From: Gerris lacustris
Taxonomy: Eukaryota > Arthropoda > Insecta > Hemiptera > Gerridae
Assembly (NCBI GenBank): GCA_951217055.1
Contig: OX578280.1
Location: 47,743,882 to 47,807,881, forward strand
Direction: 5' to 3'
Length of the DNA: 64,000 nt
Shown: one piece after another, positions 35,093 through 48,092 of the stretch
Numbering within the stretch: position 1 is the stretch's first letter
Layout of the letters: every line of letters begins with the position of its first letter
Translations under genes and position numbers: made by a program
Notes under the pieces: model-generated
What the model was told of the DNA's origin: nothing
The model's database searches: none
The model's input: the letters and a program-made list of their open reading frames with translations, nothing else

Positions 35093-35380
35093 AATACACA
35101 AATGGTACTTAAGTAAACGAACATGAATAATTCCGTCAGAATAGGATATCAATAATAAATGTATAACCGGTATTAAAGTAAATGAACATATGAATAATAA
35201 CGTCAGAATAAGATATGAATAGTAAATATATAACTGGTATTAAAGTAAATGAACATATGAATAATAACGTTAGAATAATAAATATACAAATGGTACTTAA
35301 GTAAATAAATATATGAATAATTGAATTAAGAAAATAAATGCATTAGTTAAAATTAAGTAAATAAATATATTAATAATGAT
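35093..35380 (+). repeat. ~66-bp tandem repeat
   Basis: Four to five diverged units of the type TATTAAAGTAAATGAACATA with TGAATAATAACGTCAGAATA occur here. Confidence 0.75.
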
Positions 35381-36818
35381 AGAGTGGTCATAGAAAATTA
35401 AGAAATAAAATGAAAACATTACAGGATGGAAAATTGTGCTTTTAGAGGATGATTGTAGCATGAAGGAACAGTCTTAACTCAAAGATATGTTGTATACATC
35501 AATACGACATATAGGTCCGGCTGCCAGTGAGGCGTAACTATTTCCACTCTACTAGATACGTATGTGATTTGATCCTTTCATACAACATATTGACCATAAT
35601 ACTGTCAATCTGTTTGTAATGGTCAAGTATAAATTGAAAACATTAGTGGTCTAAAATAAGTAATGAATGAAGATAAAACAAATTATATTTATTAGAATTC
35701 TCATGTATGACACTAAATAAACGTGATATTAAATAACTTTGATATTTTTGCCTGTTCTTTAGTCTACTAAATAATTTCTAATAGGTAAATAAGTTGGTAA
35801 CTTGATGAAAAAGATAATCGATTTTAAGGTTTGTTTTGGTTAGGTATCCATGGTAATTTTGTAGTTTATTGTATTATATATTTATTAATTTTGCTGTTTC
35901 ATTTAAATCCCGACCAACGTTTGGATTTTATTTTAAAAAAAACACCTTTACTTGGTGTTGAGATAAAGTGTAAAATATGTCTCATTACTCTGGGATTCGA
36001 AATATGCCTAGATTTGACGGTGTTGTGTAGCAGCGCGGTTAGAGTACCTATCGGTTACTGTGATTATTATCTGTAAAGTTCATTAAACTAAAAACTAGTA
36101 GTTCTGTGAACAGTAGACCTCGCGACGTCCAAAAGTAAAAAGTCCTTTATATAAGTCGCTTGAAATGACTTCAAGCATGAAGGAATGCTTGTTCGAAAAA
36201 CAACTTATTCGTTTTTTTCAACTTTGGAAAAATTATTTTTAATTCGACGAAATCAAATTTTAATGAAGGCTTTGGGAACGTGATAGAATGATTAGTAGTT
36301 AACAAATGAATTAATTAATGACTGATTATTGTATTGTAGCCAGTATTAAATAATTTGTGAAAGTTTCGGCTTTCTAAATAGTCGGAGAGTTGGTTACATT
36401 TAGTTTACAAGATTAGGAGACAGATTAACCAACAAAATTATTAACTTATCAATAAATAGTTAATTAATTAATTAACTATTAACTGATTATGGTATGGTCG
36501 TCAGAAATAAATAATCTGTGCAAGTTTCAGCTTGCTAGGTAGTCAGGAGTTAGGGAAATTTAGATAACAAGACTTAGAGGCAAGTGGAAGTAAAATAAGA
36601 TAAATACGCAGAAAGACTTACAACAATAACAAATAATCTTAACTACATATAATATTATGAAGTATACATACATATTTTTGTCGGCAAAAGACAAAAGAGA
36701 CTTGTAGGTAATGAACAGTAAGCAATTAAAAAAAGAAAAATGACGATGTGTACTGTAAAATAATAAATGATGTGTTAAAAAATAAAGCTCGAAGTATGCC
36801 GGCCTTTTAACTACTTAT
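35381..36818. other. AT-rich stretch, no gene recognised
   Basis: The plus-strand 81-codon open frame at 35.83-36.08 kb has no known motif. Two related segments (36.31-36.42 and 36.46-36.57 kb) share AAATAAT.TGTG.AAGTTTC and TAGTC, suggesting a local duplication. Confidence 0.45.
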
Positions 36819-36856
36819 CGACGGTGAGAGGCCGGGTTCGATTCCCTGCTGGGAAG
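36819..36856 (+). repeat. tRNA-like B-box segment
   Basis: GGTTCGATTCC in GCCGGGTTCGATTCCCTGC matches a pol III B box or T arm. A full tRNA cloverleaf cannot be drawn. It is most likely a tRNA-derived SINE remnant. Confidence 0.4.
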
Positions 36857-36869
36857 GGTTTTTTTATGC

Positions 36870-37310
36870 TAATTCTTAACATTTTTTAAGCAAATAAACC
36901 GTATAAATCGATTTTAATGTCTTAAAGAAACATTTATTCCAAATTTCAAGAAAATAGAAAAACATTTTTTTTCTTTTTTGAAAAAAATTCTAAACTTTTT
37001 TTTTAATTAATAAAAAAATATTTATATAAAAATACAACTATACATATTTATTTTCCAGACTTGGAGGAATATTCATGCCAAATTTCAAGATAAACAAAAA
37101 AATATATTTTTTTTATTATTATTTTTATTTTTTTTATAAAAAATGTAAAAATGAAATTCATTAAATATAAGACTTATACGTATTTTTTTATGACTTCAAA
37201 GAACATCCATGCCAAATTTGAAGAAAATCGAACAGAGCGTTCGGTCGTAAGCGCGTAACAAACATTTTCAAACGAAATGCAAAACGGTCCAGTGCCTGGG
37301 CAATACCGGG
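36870..37310 (+). repeat. Helitron-like AT-rich repeat with ~135-bp periodicity
   Basis: CATGCCAAATTTCAAGA recurs about every 135 bases, at 36.93, 37.08 and 37.21 kb. The segment ends near GCCTGGGCAATACCGGGG, which resembles the GGGCAACGCCGG text just before Helitron-like 3' ends at 55.7 kb. Confidence 0.45.
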
Positions 37311-37802
37311 GAAGAAAAAGTTAAAACAGACCTCGCTTGGCTCGGTCAATTAATTTCATTTATAATTTGATATAAAATTAATTTCTATGTTTACTCGTGC
37401 ATTAAAACTAAATACTTCTTTTACAGAAGTAATCTTTTGAGAATGTAAGCATGTTTCATTTATAAAAACGATTCGCAATTGAGTTTATAATTTTGTCTCA
37501 TTAAAGTTTTTTTTCCGAAAAATGTTTTTATACTTTTTTGGCTGATGCATGCACCTTGAAACTCTATCCAAGTATATCCGAAGCATCCTTTTGCATATTA
37601 AGATTTATTTAGATTAATAAAATGTAGATGTATTCTTGTGTTAAAGTGTTAGTTTTAACGTTTTATCTTGGGATAAAAGATTGTTTATCCTTTACATGAT
37701 ATCCAAAACTTTTTTTGTGTTTCAAAGCTCGTTCTATTTTTTCTTTCTTTTTATTGACATCGATTCACTAATATTTACTGCTGCAATCTCTTTGAAATAA
37801 TG
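37311..37802. other. AT-rich stretch, no gene seen
   Basis: Nothing recognisable was found. Confidence 0.5.
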
Positions 37803-39050
<1,248 letters not shown>

Positions 39051-39136
<86 letters not shown>

Positions 39137-39144
39137 GAGAGAGA
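39051..39144. repeat. (TA)n(GA)n compound microsatellite
   Basis: A TA run of about 50 bp passes into about 44 bp of GA repeat. It abuts the 5' end of family 1 copy C. Confidence 0.95.
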
Positions 39145-42100
39145 TGATAAAAGTAATTTCCAATTCAATTAAGGAGATAGCTAGTTAAAAAATATAAATT
39201 TCATGATAATTATAATAAGAAACATAAATTGGCATCAAAGTTTGACATTTTAAACCACTATAATAATACAGTAAAATTGAAAAATAATGTTGGACTTAAT
39301 AACTCTTACCCATAATGTAAATCATAAAAACTGGAAATGCAAAGAATAATTTCTTTCTCTAAATGTTCTTTCTCTATTCTCATTATTCTCGAATAATGAT
39401 AATCAACATTATTCTTCGAATAATATTTTTTCTCTAACTAGATACAGATATAGTTTGTTGATTTGTTTTAGAAGCAGTGCATTTTTAACATCAACTCAGT
39501 TCATTTGCTTCCGTTCAAAGAGCTTCTTTCTTCTTGCTTTGAAAGAAATTTAAAGTAAAAAAGAAATAAAGAAAAGGAAAACATGCAAAGAAACAGGAAA
39601 TAATTAGTAAGGCAGATGCAGTCTCAAAGTTGTTTTCTTATTGTTCCAAAAAGAAACACATCATTCTATCTTTACGAAGCATTCGAAAAAAAAAAAAACT
39701 CATACAAAAAAGCATTTTAGTTCAAAAGAAAAGAAGATTACATCATCTGCATTGCCTATAATGTTAGAGCATTGGTAATTACATACACATCAGGTCAAAA
39801 ATTTAAAAAAAAAATCAACCTAAATAATAACGATTTAGATAAAAATTGCACGTGAAAAATTGTCGAAAACTTAAATTTTACGTACATATTAATATAATAT
39901 ATTTTTTAATGTCCAGTAAGAATAAAATAGAGGATTTCAGTTGTAATAATCACCCTGATGAGTTTTTAGAGGCCTTCAAAAGTTGACCTTTTAGATATTA
40001 TTAAACAGGTTGAAACCGTAAAAAAGAGATTGAAGGGATCCTGAATAAATGATTGAGAAAGCCGTGGGCCCGAACTTTTGTGCGACAATGCCAAAAGGTT
40101 GAGCGTGGGTGGAACTCAAAGCCTGGAATCATCAATAACAATTAAGGCTCTTAATAATACTCTCATGACTTCCCGTACTAATAATTTAATCTTGGCCTTT
40201 TTTCAGATGGTATAGAAAATCAGAGGCCAATACAAATACTTGTACAATTTTTATTTCTAAATTAACTTCTCTTGTCCCATGGCTAAGATGAAAAATAAAT
40301 TGTTGTTTTTTACCTATCTGATGACGGTTTAGGAACAGTTGAGAAAGATTATAATGCATTTATCTCCTGCTGACTTCTACCAATAATCTACTAACTAGAG
40401 AAACCAAAAGAACAGATAAATGTCATGGTTTCAAAATCTATTTCTTGAAACCCAAAAGGTTGAGTTTTCCAACCAACTTTCAGGTTTGACAAACTTGTTG
40501 ATAAAATCTAATCGCCTGAGGTTTTTGAGAGCCATTTATGTGTTTGGCCATGTTGAAGGGCTTTGATACCAATATTAGCTTGTATTGGTCCTAAGATTTG
40601 TAGATCAATATTTATATTTCTGATTTAAAATCATGTAAACGTATTTCCCAGTTTGTCAAGCCGGTTTTTAGTTTATTGTCAAGTTGTTCAACAGTTCTGC
40701 AACAAATTGGACCGTGAATGGGGCTCTTGAAACCAATAATCCATTCTAACTTGATGAATCAGAAGCATAGTTAGAGATGATGGATAAAAGTCAAGGAGTA
40801 TTATATGGTATTTATTTGTAACCAAGAAGGTCAAAGTCTGTAGGCAAGTTTCGCACGTGACAATTTTCGTGCCTTGTCATAAAAGATATAGTGAGATAAA
40901 GAATTTCGCAAAGAGAGCTAACGATATCTCTTGCTTTTTTCGAAACTCATCAATTGCTAAATATCTCTCATCATATTGCAATTTTCTTAAGAATAATGAG
41001 TGCAAAGGTAACATTTCCCAGCCTCGGAAAATCTGAGTTAACAGAAATAACCTGCTTACACCTCTTTTAACCTTCCAATACCTTGTTTGCTACTTTGCAA
41101 AAGTGTATTAGAAAACCGGAAGGAAGAGAACTCCACTTTTCGAACTAACCAAGTTTATTCCTGAAGTTGTTCATAAGTTTCCAAGTATGAAAACCAACAA
41201 GCTTCATGAGTAAAGCGTTATAACGATAAGGAGGTGCCCAAACTTCAAAAAGGGTTGTTTGAAACTCTTCCTTCTAAATATTGACTGTAAGACTTACGTC
41301 AACTGAATAGCTATTGGAGAAACAGGTAGAGGTAATCACAGTAACAACAGATAATCAATATGAATTACCTTTCTTTATAAACTTGTAGGCAAATAATTAG
41401 TTACTTTAGAAAAACCATTTCCAAAACTTCAAGGTCATAAATATTAATGATACCACTAAGTGGAGTTAATGGTCAATCCCTTTTTATTCTGTTTAGGTGT
41501 ATCATCTTAAAGAAATCCAATTTTAAAATAAAATGCTATTAGATAAGTTAGTCAGACGTAGATAAAATCTTGTTCATAGTAAGTAACAGCGTTATCTTTG
41601 TATCTTAGAATATACGAACTTTCTTGAAGAAGCTAACATCAGTGGGTGCAAAACATCGGGACTAATATCTATCGAGACATAGTCACCACTGGAAGAACTT
41701 AATCTTTAACTACAGAAGCCTACGAAATAGTACACGTTTCAGAATAAATTTAATTAAACCGGCCAGGTGTGCCGCAGGATTTAGAATAAAAAATAATAAA
41801 ATCCAAACTAGTCAGAACAAAATAATGCCTGCCTGTATAAGTACAATAGTTTTATTTTTCCTAATGGAACTATATTTTTAATATGAGAGTAAGTTTTTAT
41901 CAGGTAAAATGACGCTTCACATCATAAAGCACGCCCTCCCCTAACTCTAACCCTGGTCTCGTTCCTATTTCTAGTAATTTAAGTTAACAAATAAAAATAA
42001 TTAAATAGAAAAGTATCAAAAATTGTATACACTTAAACTAAAAATGTTATTTATTCATGTTTGGCCTGATGAAGGTGCAGAAGAAGTATAGAAATAAACA

Positions 42101-42229
42101 GCGTCTTTCCCATCCAGTATTTACTAACTTTTTAATATGTGTTTCCATAAAAATCATGGTAACTGTTTGTGATGGTAAAAGCCAAATTGCGTAAAAAGAG
42201 ATTTCCAGAGATGCCATTTTCAATTTTTT
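39145..42229. other. Long unique-looking stretch, no gene recognised
   Basis: Composition is less repetitive than elsewhere (40-41.7 kb) but all frames are closed at short intervals. GACTGAATAGCTATTGGAG-like text at 41.30 kb also occurs at 23.42 kb, suggesting a dispersed repeat. I see no splice-bounded coding segment. Confidence 0.45.
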
Positions 42230-42450
42230 TCCGGGGGAGGGTCCCTGCACCCCCGGTAAATGGGGGGCCCAGTAAACCTATCAACATGGGGTCCAGGATG
42301 GCTCTCAGCGGCCCTGCATAAAATAATAGGTGTGCCGCGGCTACTGGCAATTTATTTATACTGTGCCGTGGGCGAAAAAGGTGTGCGGCGGCTATCAGCT
42401 ATTTTTTTTTACATAGTGTGCCGCCGGCTAAAAATTTTTGGGAAGCACTG
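42230..42450. mobile_element. hAT-like terminal region
   Basis: Three imperfect repeats of GTGTGCCGCGGCTA...AGCTATTTTTTT lie before the end TTTTTGGGAAGCACTG, whose complement (CAGTGCTTCCCAA) is a classic hAT terminus. GTCTAGAG next to it could be the 8-bp target duplication, but the other end was not found. The GC-rich segment at 42.23-42.31 kb is part of it or an adjacent insert. Confidence 0.55.
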
Positions 42451-42529
42451 GTCTAGAGGGTTACACTTTGTTGTTGTCGGGTGCACAGTGCACAGCGCCC
42501 TCAGAATATGGTTTCCACGAGTAAACATT

Positions 42530-43200
42530 TCACGGGCTACAGGCTCTTAATAATATAGGCCATTCTGCGTTATTTTCAACACTCTCATTGTCAAATATTT
42601 CGGGCTGCACTATATTAATTATTCTTGATTTATTATTACCACTCGCTGACTGAATTCTAATTCCATGTAAGCTTTCATATGTTCTTAGTGGACGTATAAC
42701 CGACCATGGTTAAACATTGGTCTATTCATGTACAACCCGACTTTTTTAAAGCTTTGCCACTGTGATTTATTTATTGTCATAGTAAATGCTAAAGCTATTG
42801 GAAAATGTTTTCTGTGTGAAATATAAGGAACATTCCCTAATTCGCCTATATTTAATTTAATTTTTGATATGAATAAAATCTCTCCCGAGTGTTCCCCAGT
42901 TATAAATATCGCTCCTTTTATGTTTTTATTCAAGTGAACTATTTGCAATAGTGTACCCTTAAATAGACCTTGCTTTATGTTTAAGTTCCTGACTATTATG
43001 AAAAAACAACCGATTTTATATTCTAATTTATGTACGGGAAATCCAGAGAATATTATAGAATTTAAGTATTCCGTCTGATAATTAAGCTATACACATCTTC
43101 ATCAGTTTCATTAGTACCTTTACGTTTAGCAATATCAGTACTGTAATAAGTATAAGTATTGCCCATATTTCTTACATTTTCACTGTGGCAAGTCAATATT
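42530..43200 (-). pseudogene. Helitron Pif1-like helicase C-terminus, broken
   Basis: The minus strand encodes, in order, MGNTYTYYSTDIAKRKG; after a frameshift near 43065, TEYLNSIIFSGFPVHKLEYK and RNLNIKQGLFKGTLLQIV; then IFITGEHSGEILFISKI, RKHFPIALAFTMTINKSQWQ and GLYMNRPMFNHGRLYV; and after a second frameshift near 42690, RTYESLHGIRI and RIINIVQPEIF. These are the C-terminal blocks of the Pif1-type helicase of Helitron Rep/Hel proteins: YxSxD, TEFLNSLxPSGxPxHxLxLK, RNLNxxxGLCNGTRL, FPVxLAFAMTINKSQGQ and LYVAxSRxxSxxSL. The motif GQ becomes WQ and the LYV-ALSR segment is damaged. The Rep nuclease domain and the Walker boxes are absent upstream, where a family 3 repeat begins abruptly at 43200. 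Confidence 0.85.
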
Positions 43201-43505
43201 TTTGTTGAATTTTGGTACACATGTTCATTTGACCAATGCCCAGGCTGAGTTTGTTGGAAAACGTTATCCGCCCAAGCGTTCACGCGCAACGCTCGCGTAA
43301 ACGTAAGCTCCAAAAAGATGGGAAAAAATGTTATTATGAAAGCCTGGTTCTTGACTTGTTTATTTTTGTTATCCCGGCGCTGGAGTGTATTTTTCACTGT
43401 CTATTTCCCGTAGTTAATAATAATAATTATAATTTGATTTAAATTGAATTTATATTTAATGAAAAATGTAAGGAACTTCGTTCCTACCGGGTGTCCCGCG
43501 ACACC
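43200..43505 (+). mobile_element. Family 3 repeat, 3' part (copy E)
   Basis: It starts inside the shared core (TTTTGGTACACATG, CAATGCCCAGGCTGAG, CGCGCAACGCTCGCGTAAACG). It ends with GTAAGGAACTTCGTTCCTAC and the hairpin GGGTGTCCCGCGACACC, as in copy D. The 5' part is missing at the junction with the helicase fragment. Confidence 0.7.
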
Positions 43506-44290
43506 ACACGTATAATTTTAATAAGGCTCAGTCCCAGATAATGATGTTCGTTAATAATTCCTTGTCTTTTGAATTTTTTCTGAAGATTGCTCTACAATAC
43601 TAATATCTGTAGAAAATTATTCCTCCTGGAAGTAAGATTACCGCATTACCTGTCCAAGATATAACCCACCATAAAATGTTGATAATTTTTCCAATGTATA
43701 ACTACTTAAGTAACTATGTCATGATGGATCAAATCTATAACACTCTATTCACCATACATACAAAAAGACAAAACCCTAGAAAGACAAGTCCCATGGCCCT
43801 CCATTTGAACTATTACAGGGTTAGATCTGGCAATAGTTTGAAGTTCTGAAAAGGATTATTGATTGAACGAAAGATTTTTTAGAAATTTAAAGTGCGCTCT
43901 TTTTCTAAGGAGGTATCGATAATTCAATATCGATAGACTAAGTGATAGTTGAGAATGAGGAAAGAATCGGCGGCCGCGCAGCCGGAATAAGCGAAGAATC
44001 TGTAACTGAAGAAAGTCTTCTTCTATTCTCCTATCCCCCCCCCCCCCCCCCAATCAACCCTCTCCGAATTCCTTTTCCAATTGCCACTTTCCAATACCTT
44101 TTCTTTTGCTGGTTTATATCTCGTTCTCTTTACTGTCTCGCTATAACGTTTTCACGATTATATTATACGATATAATGTCTAATGGATGACACTGGGTTAG
44201 GGTGTTGCTTCATTAGGTGTACAAACCCTATAAATCACCTCTTCACTTAAGTAGCTACTAATTTATATGATGATGCTGGGTGAGCATTCC
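43506..44290. other. AT-rich stretch with C-run
   Basis: An 18-base C run lies at 44035-44052. Open frames beside it, on both strands, are low-complexity. No gene is recognised. Confidence 0.45.
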
Positions 44291-44362
44291 GTCGGGTTCG
44301 ATTCCCGACTCCGGCAAAAGCACGATGCTCGAGCTTTTGCCGGAGTCGGGAATCGAACCCGG
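44291..44362. repeat. Tail-to-tail tRNA-like 3' halves
   Basis: A 30-bp inverted repeat contains GGTTCGATTCCCGACTCCGG on each strand with an 11-base spacer. Each arm holds a pol III B box (GGTTCGATTCC), a T-arm stem (TCGGG/CCCGA) and an acceptor-like TCCGGCA. Neither side shows the matching 5' acceptor strand TGCCGGA, so these are not intact tRNA genes. They are probably tRNA-derived SINE pieces. Confidence 0.6.
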
Positions 44363-45683
44363 AATCTCCAGCCTCCAAAGCATGAATAATGACAATGAAC
44401 TACTACGGTCACCTAATATTTGTATTTTATACAAAAAAAAATTAATATAACGAAAGGATAGAAGAAAAATTAATATTTGACAAATAAAGTTGGGATTTTG
44501 AATCGATAACTTGCATAATAATTCAGAAATTAGATAGTTGATTCTTTTTATTCATGAATAATAATGTTCATAATTTAAAAAGTCCGTTATTGTGAGGTGA
44601 TGTTTAGCGTGATTTAACTGTTTTCCTGGTTTGTCTCGTGTTCCTTTTGCTGTTATATTGTTTACATTCTTTCAATTCTTTTATAACCTAGTCTTGATGT
44701 TTACACATTAAAGGTTGTAGGGGTCTCAGTGATGTACGGGTAGGTTATTGTTTCGGCCGGTAAACACAATATGTAGGGTCTACCGTTCCCTTCCATCCTA
44801 AGTAAAACGAGAACCTCCCACCCCCTCACCATGCTTTCCGTTTCACTACCGAAAAGAACTTTAAGGGAGAAAGACCAATATTGTCCATTGTCTTAAAGAC
44901 ATTCCATCCAAAAAGCACACGCAAGAACAAACAACGAGTTATTTACAAACATGAGAGAAAAACGTATGAAAACGTTTTTATCATTCCAACACCGATATGC
45001 ATTCAAAAATGTTGAGACTTTTAATTTTTTTTTCTATTGTTCTCGCGGTAAATATGTCCTAGTTTATTTTTCCCGTAGGGCATAAGTTTAAAAATGACAC
45101 TTCCCCTTCTCTAAAATAACTTGGAGGGGGTAAAAATACATGCTCAAAAACCACTCGTCTTCTCCCGAGAGGACAATTCCTCCGAAACCAGTTTCCACAT
45201 TCAAATTCATCGTGGTGTGAAAAAGTTTTTCGGGGGAAATAGAAAACAAGGATGGTTGGGTGAATTTCACAGAACGATTCATGTTTTGTTTTCCCTTCAC
45301 CTCACCACTCGAAAACTCGACTTTTTCCATCTCCGTAATTGTAACTGATATTTTGTGAATGGAAAAAAGTGTTGTCATCTTAAATTTTCAGCTGAAATTG
45401 TAAGGAAATGTTTTAGAAATTAAACTTCAACATATATTTAAATTTAAGCATTATATTACTTTTAGCGTTAACGCCTGGTTTAAAATATGACTTTTGAATT
45501 AATGCTGGAATTATTTTTATTAAAATAAAGTGCATATTCAACTATGTATTCTCCATTTTTGTGATACATTTGATAAAATCTGTCGATTTTTAAACTGTTA
45601 ACTACTTACATTTTTGATTATTAAAAAATATAAAACTTTGATTTTATAAAACAACTAATAAAAAAATTGAAAATAATAATAAT
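44363..45683. other. AT-rich stretch, no gene recognised
   Basis: Overlapping short open frames at 45.09-45.38 kb on both strands have no known motif. Confidence 0.45.
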
Positions 45684-45785
45684 ACCACAGTACAACGAGC
45701 AAAACAACAAATAATTGTTGATAGCGCCCAACGATGTTATCTTCAGTGACATACACATATACTGTGATCGCTCGTAGTACTGTGG
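45684..45785. mobile_element. ~102-bp TIR element (MITE)
   Basis: CCACAGTAC-AA-CGAGC at the left pairs with GCTCG-TA-GTACTGTGG at the right. It is too short to encode a protein. A central AACAACAAATAATTGTTG forms a second hairpin. The superfamily is unknown. Confidence 0.55.
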
Positions 45786-46202
45786 CTATTAAAAAGTATA
45801 CTTAGTATTTTCTCATTCTTTAATAGGTACATGTTTTATAAAAGCATGTTTTATTTATTTTTTGATAATATTATATTATTAACTACTTATTAGTCTTCAT
45901 CACTTTAAATCGTGTAATCTATTCCAACTTCTCTTAGCTGTCAGTGGTCGAGGTTTCTATAAGCAGGGAGGGGTGTTTCGGAGGCCCTAGAGGTGTCAAG
46001 GTGAGTAGAGGCTTCCAGCCGAGCTTGCTCTACCCTACAGCGAAATCTTTGCCGTTTAAATTATTACAACGGAAGTAACCTAACTTACCTGGTTAACTTA
46101 CCTAACTATCACTGGTCGAGTTTGTTAACATTTTTTTTTTTAATTTCACTAAAATGTAACGGAAAGTTATTGATTTATCGGCTAATTCTAATAATAATTT
46201 GG

Positions 46203-46204
<2 letters not shown>

Positions 46205-46270
<66 letters not shown>
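46205..46270. repeat. (TA)n microsatellite, ~66 bp
   Basis: An AT dinucleotide run. Confidence 0.95.
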
Positions 46271-46272
<2 letters not shown>

Positions 46273-46595
46273 AAGGGGTTCGTTGTAGAATATTTGGAAA
46301 AAGAATATAAAAATTTAATTTTTTTTTCGGAAAATTGTCAAGAGGGTTAAAAGAAAAGTAAAAAAGAAGAAAGCTTGAGGGTATTTCATAAGTAGGCAGA
46401 TAACCCCTTTCTTGTTCTCTTGTTATATTTTATAAGGCTTACTTATTCCCCCTTCAATTTTTCTCATTTAAGTTTAAAAAGTCTATAATTTGCCTCATGC
46501 TCTCCAGATATTGTTTACAAAAACAAATTTCAAAAGTCAAATTATTATTTATTTAAAAAGCAAACATCGACGGTAAAAATCAAATTTAAGACTAT

Positions 46596-46598
<3 letters not shown>

Positions 46599-46668
<70 letters not shown>
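46599..46668. repeat. (TA)n microsatellite, ~70 bp
   Basis: An AT dinucleotide run. Confidence 0.95.
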
Positions 46669-46673
<5 letters not shown>

Positions 46674-47534
46674 GTTTGAGACAATTTTCCAATAATTCCA
46701 TATATTTATCTATATAATTCCCCTAACCAATCCTACAAAGTTGTCCGAAGTCGGCCGAGGAACGAGAATGCGGAGAGGTAGCTCGATGTTCCTCGGTGGT
46801 CCTAGACTCGCCTCGCCTCGGATAATTCAGTTGAAATCTCAAAAAAGAAATTTTGGAGTGTTGAAAAATAAAAAGAAGATTAGGGAGGAGAAAATATCAA
46901 ATGAGAGAATCTCTAATATAATATCAGATAATGCTGAAGATAAGTCCCTATACCTATATACATTATAAATATAGATATAATACTCTATGTGAGCCATCGT
47001 TTTTCAACCTTTTCTACCCCCTTAAAATCAAAATTTCGCCAAATACTTTCTTAGTGGGTGTCTATGATATGAACAGAATATATTCTCAAAATTTTAAGTC
47101 TCTCGGTTAAGCAGATTTTGCTGTACATTCTTTGTCAGTCAGTCAATCAGGACTTTTCCGCTTATATTAGAGAAGATAGGTATATTTTTCCATTTTACCC
47201 TTCTGCTAAATAAAAATATGACAAAAATGTACATTAAAACAATTATTGTACTCTTAATGAGCTTTTCAACGATAGGGTAGAACGGGGAAATGCCGCCACC
47301 TTAAGGATTTTTTTTTTTTTTTTTTAACTATCGAAAAATGTGTTCGCATACTTGGTAAATTTATTGAATATTGTAACCAGACTTAAGTATCTTTATAAAT
47401 TTAATCAATACTGTAACTGTAGAGGAAACCAGTATAAAAATTCAATTTATAGATCTTTGCACAGTGGCGGTATTACCCAGGATACCGGGGTAATGCCGCC
47501 ATCAACTCGGGGTAATGACGCCAGTCAATTTAAC

Positions 47535-47723
47535 TATGTCCTAAGAAGGAACAGTGAAATACTAAAAGTAACAAATTATAAAAACAATTTTTATTTTAAT
47601 ATAAACATGTAATCAAAATGTAAACTGCAGTTTTTTAGTATTTTTTAAAATCTAAATTAAGTAATTTACAAGTATGTACTAAGAAGGAACAGTGAAATAT
47701 TAAAAGTATCAAATTATATAAAC
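47535..47723 (+). repeat. ~140-bp tandem duplication
   Basis: CTAAGAAGGAACAGTGAAAT followed by TTTATTTTAATATAAACAT recurs at 47.54, 47.68 and, after the foldback, 48.18 kb. The third unit was split by the nested element. Confidence 0.8.
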
Positions 47724-47737
47724 AAATTTTATTTTAA

Positions 47738-48092
47738 CTTGGTGCGTAGGCTTCCGCGGGTAGACTCGTAATACACAGCTTGGTTTTCCGGTGGAATCCG
47801 CGTCACGAAGGGGGCGAAGTCCGACGTTTCGCTTCCTCTGCTGGAAGCATCTTCAGGGATGTGGTGCAAAGGACACCCTCGAGTAATGCAACACCCAGGT
47901 ACAATCTAAGGTCTAGGAAACCAGTATAAATACGCTGTTCTTCTCTCCAGTCGTCAGTACATCCTGTGTTCGCTTCGAGTCAACACCACGATGCACCACA
48001 CCCCTGAAGATGCTTCCAGCAGAGGAAGCGAAACGTCGGACTTCACCCCCTTCGTGACGCGGATTCCACCGGAAAACCAAGCTGTGTATTAT
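47738..48092. mobile_element. 355-bp foldback with two hammerhead-like motifs
   Basis: AAATTTTATTTTAA, a 14-bp duplication, flanks it exactly (47724-47737 and 48093-48106). Arms of about 110 bp are nearly identical inverted copies. Each carries CTGAAGA-T-GCTTCC-AGCAGA-GGAAGC-GAAACGTC: a CUGANGA box, a 6-bp stem II with a 6-base loop, GAAAC, and a GUC cleavage triplet, in the order of a type I hammerhead ribozyme. The plus-strand motif is at 48004-48037. The layout suggests a Penelope-like-element derivative. Confidence 0.75.

Larger units (their letters stand above)
45786..46980. other. AT-rich stretch with two (TA)n tracts
   Basis: The tracts are at 46205-46270 and 46599-46668. GC-richer text at 46.74-46.82 kb (GAAGTCGGCCGAGGAACGAG, CTCGCCTCGCCTCGG) opens a 75-codon frame with no known domain. 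Confidence 0.5.

Noticed and set aside
43062..43397. 111-codon minus-strand frame treated as one protein
   Set aside because: Its first half is family 3 repeat and its second half is helicase. It is a junction artefact, and only the helicase part is annotated.
44291..44362. Candidate tRNA genes on both strands
   Set aside because: The T arm is good, but no matching 5' acceptor strand or anticodon arm can be drawn on either strand.
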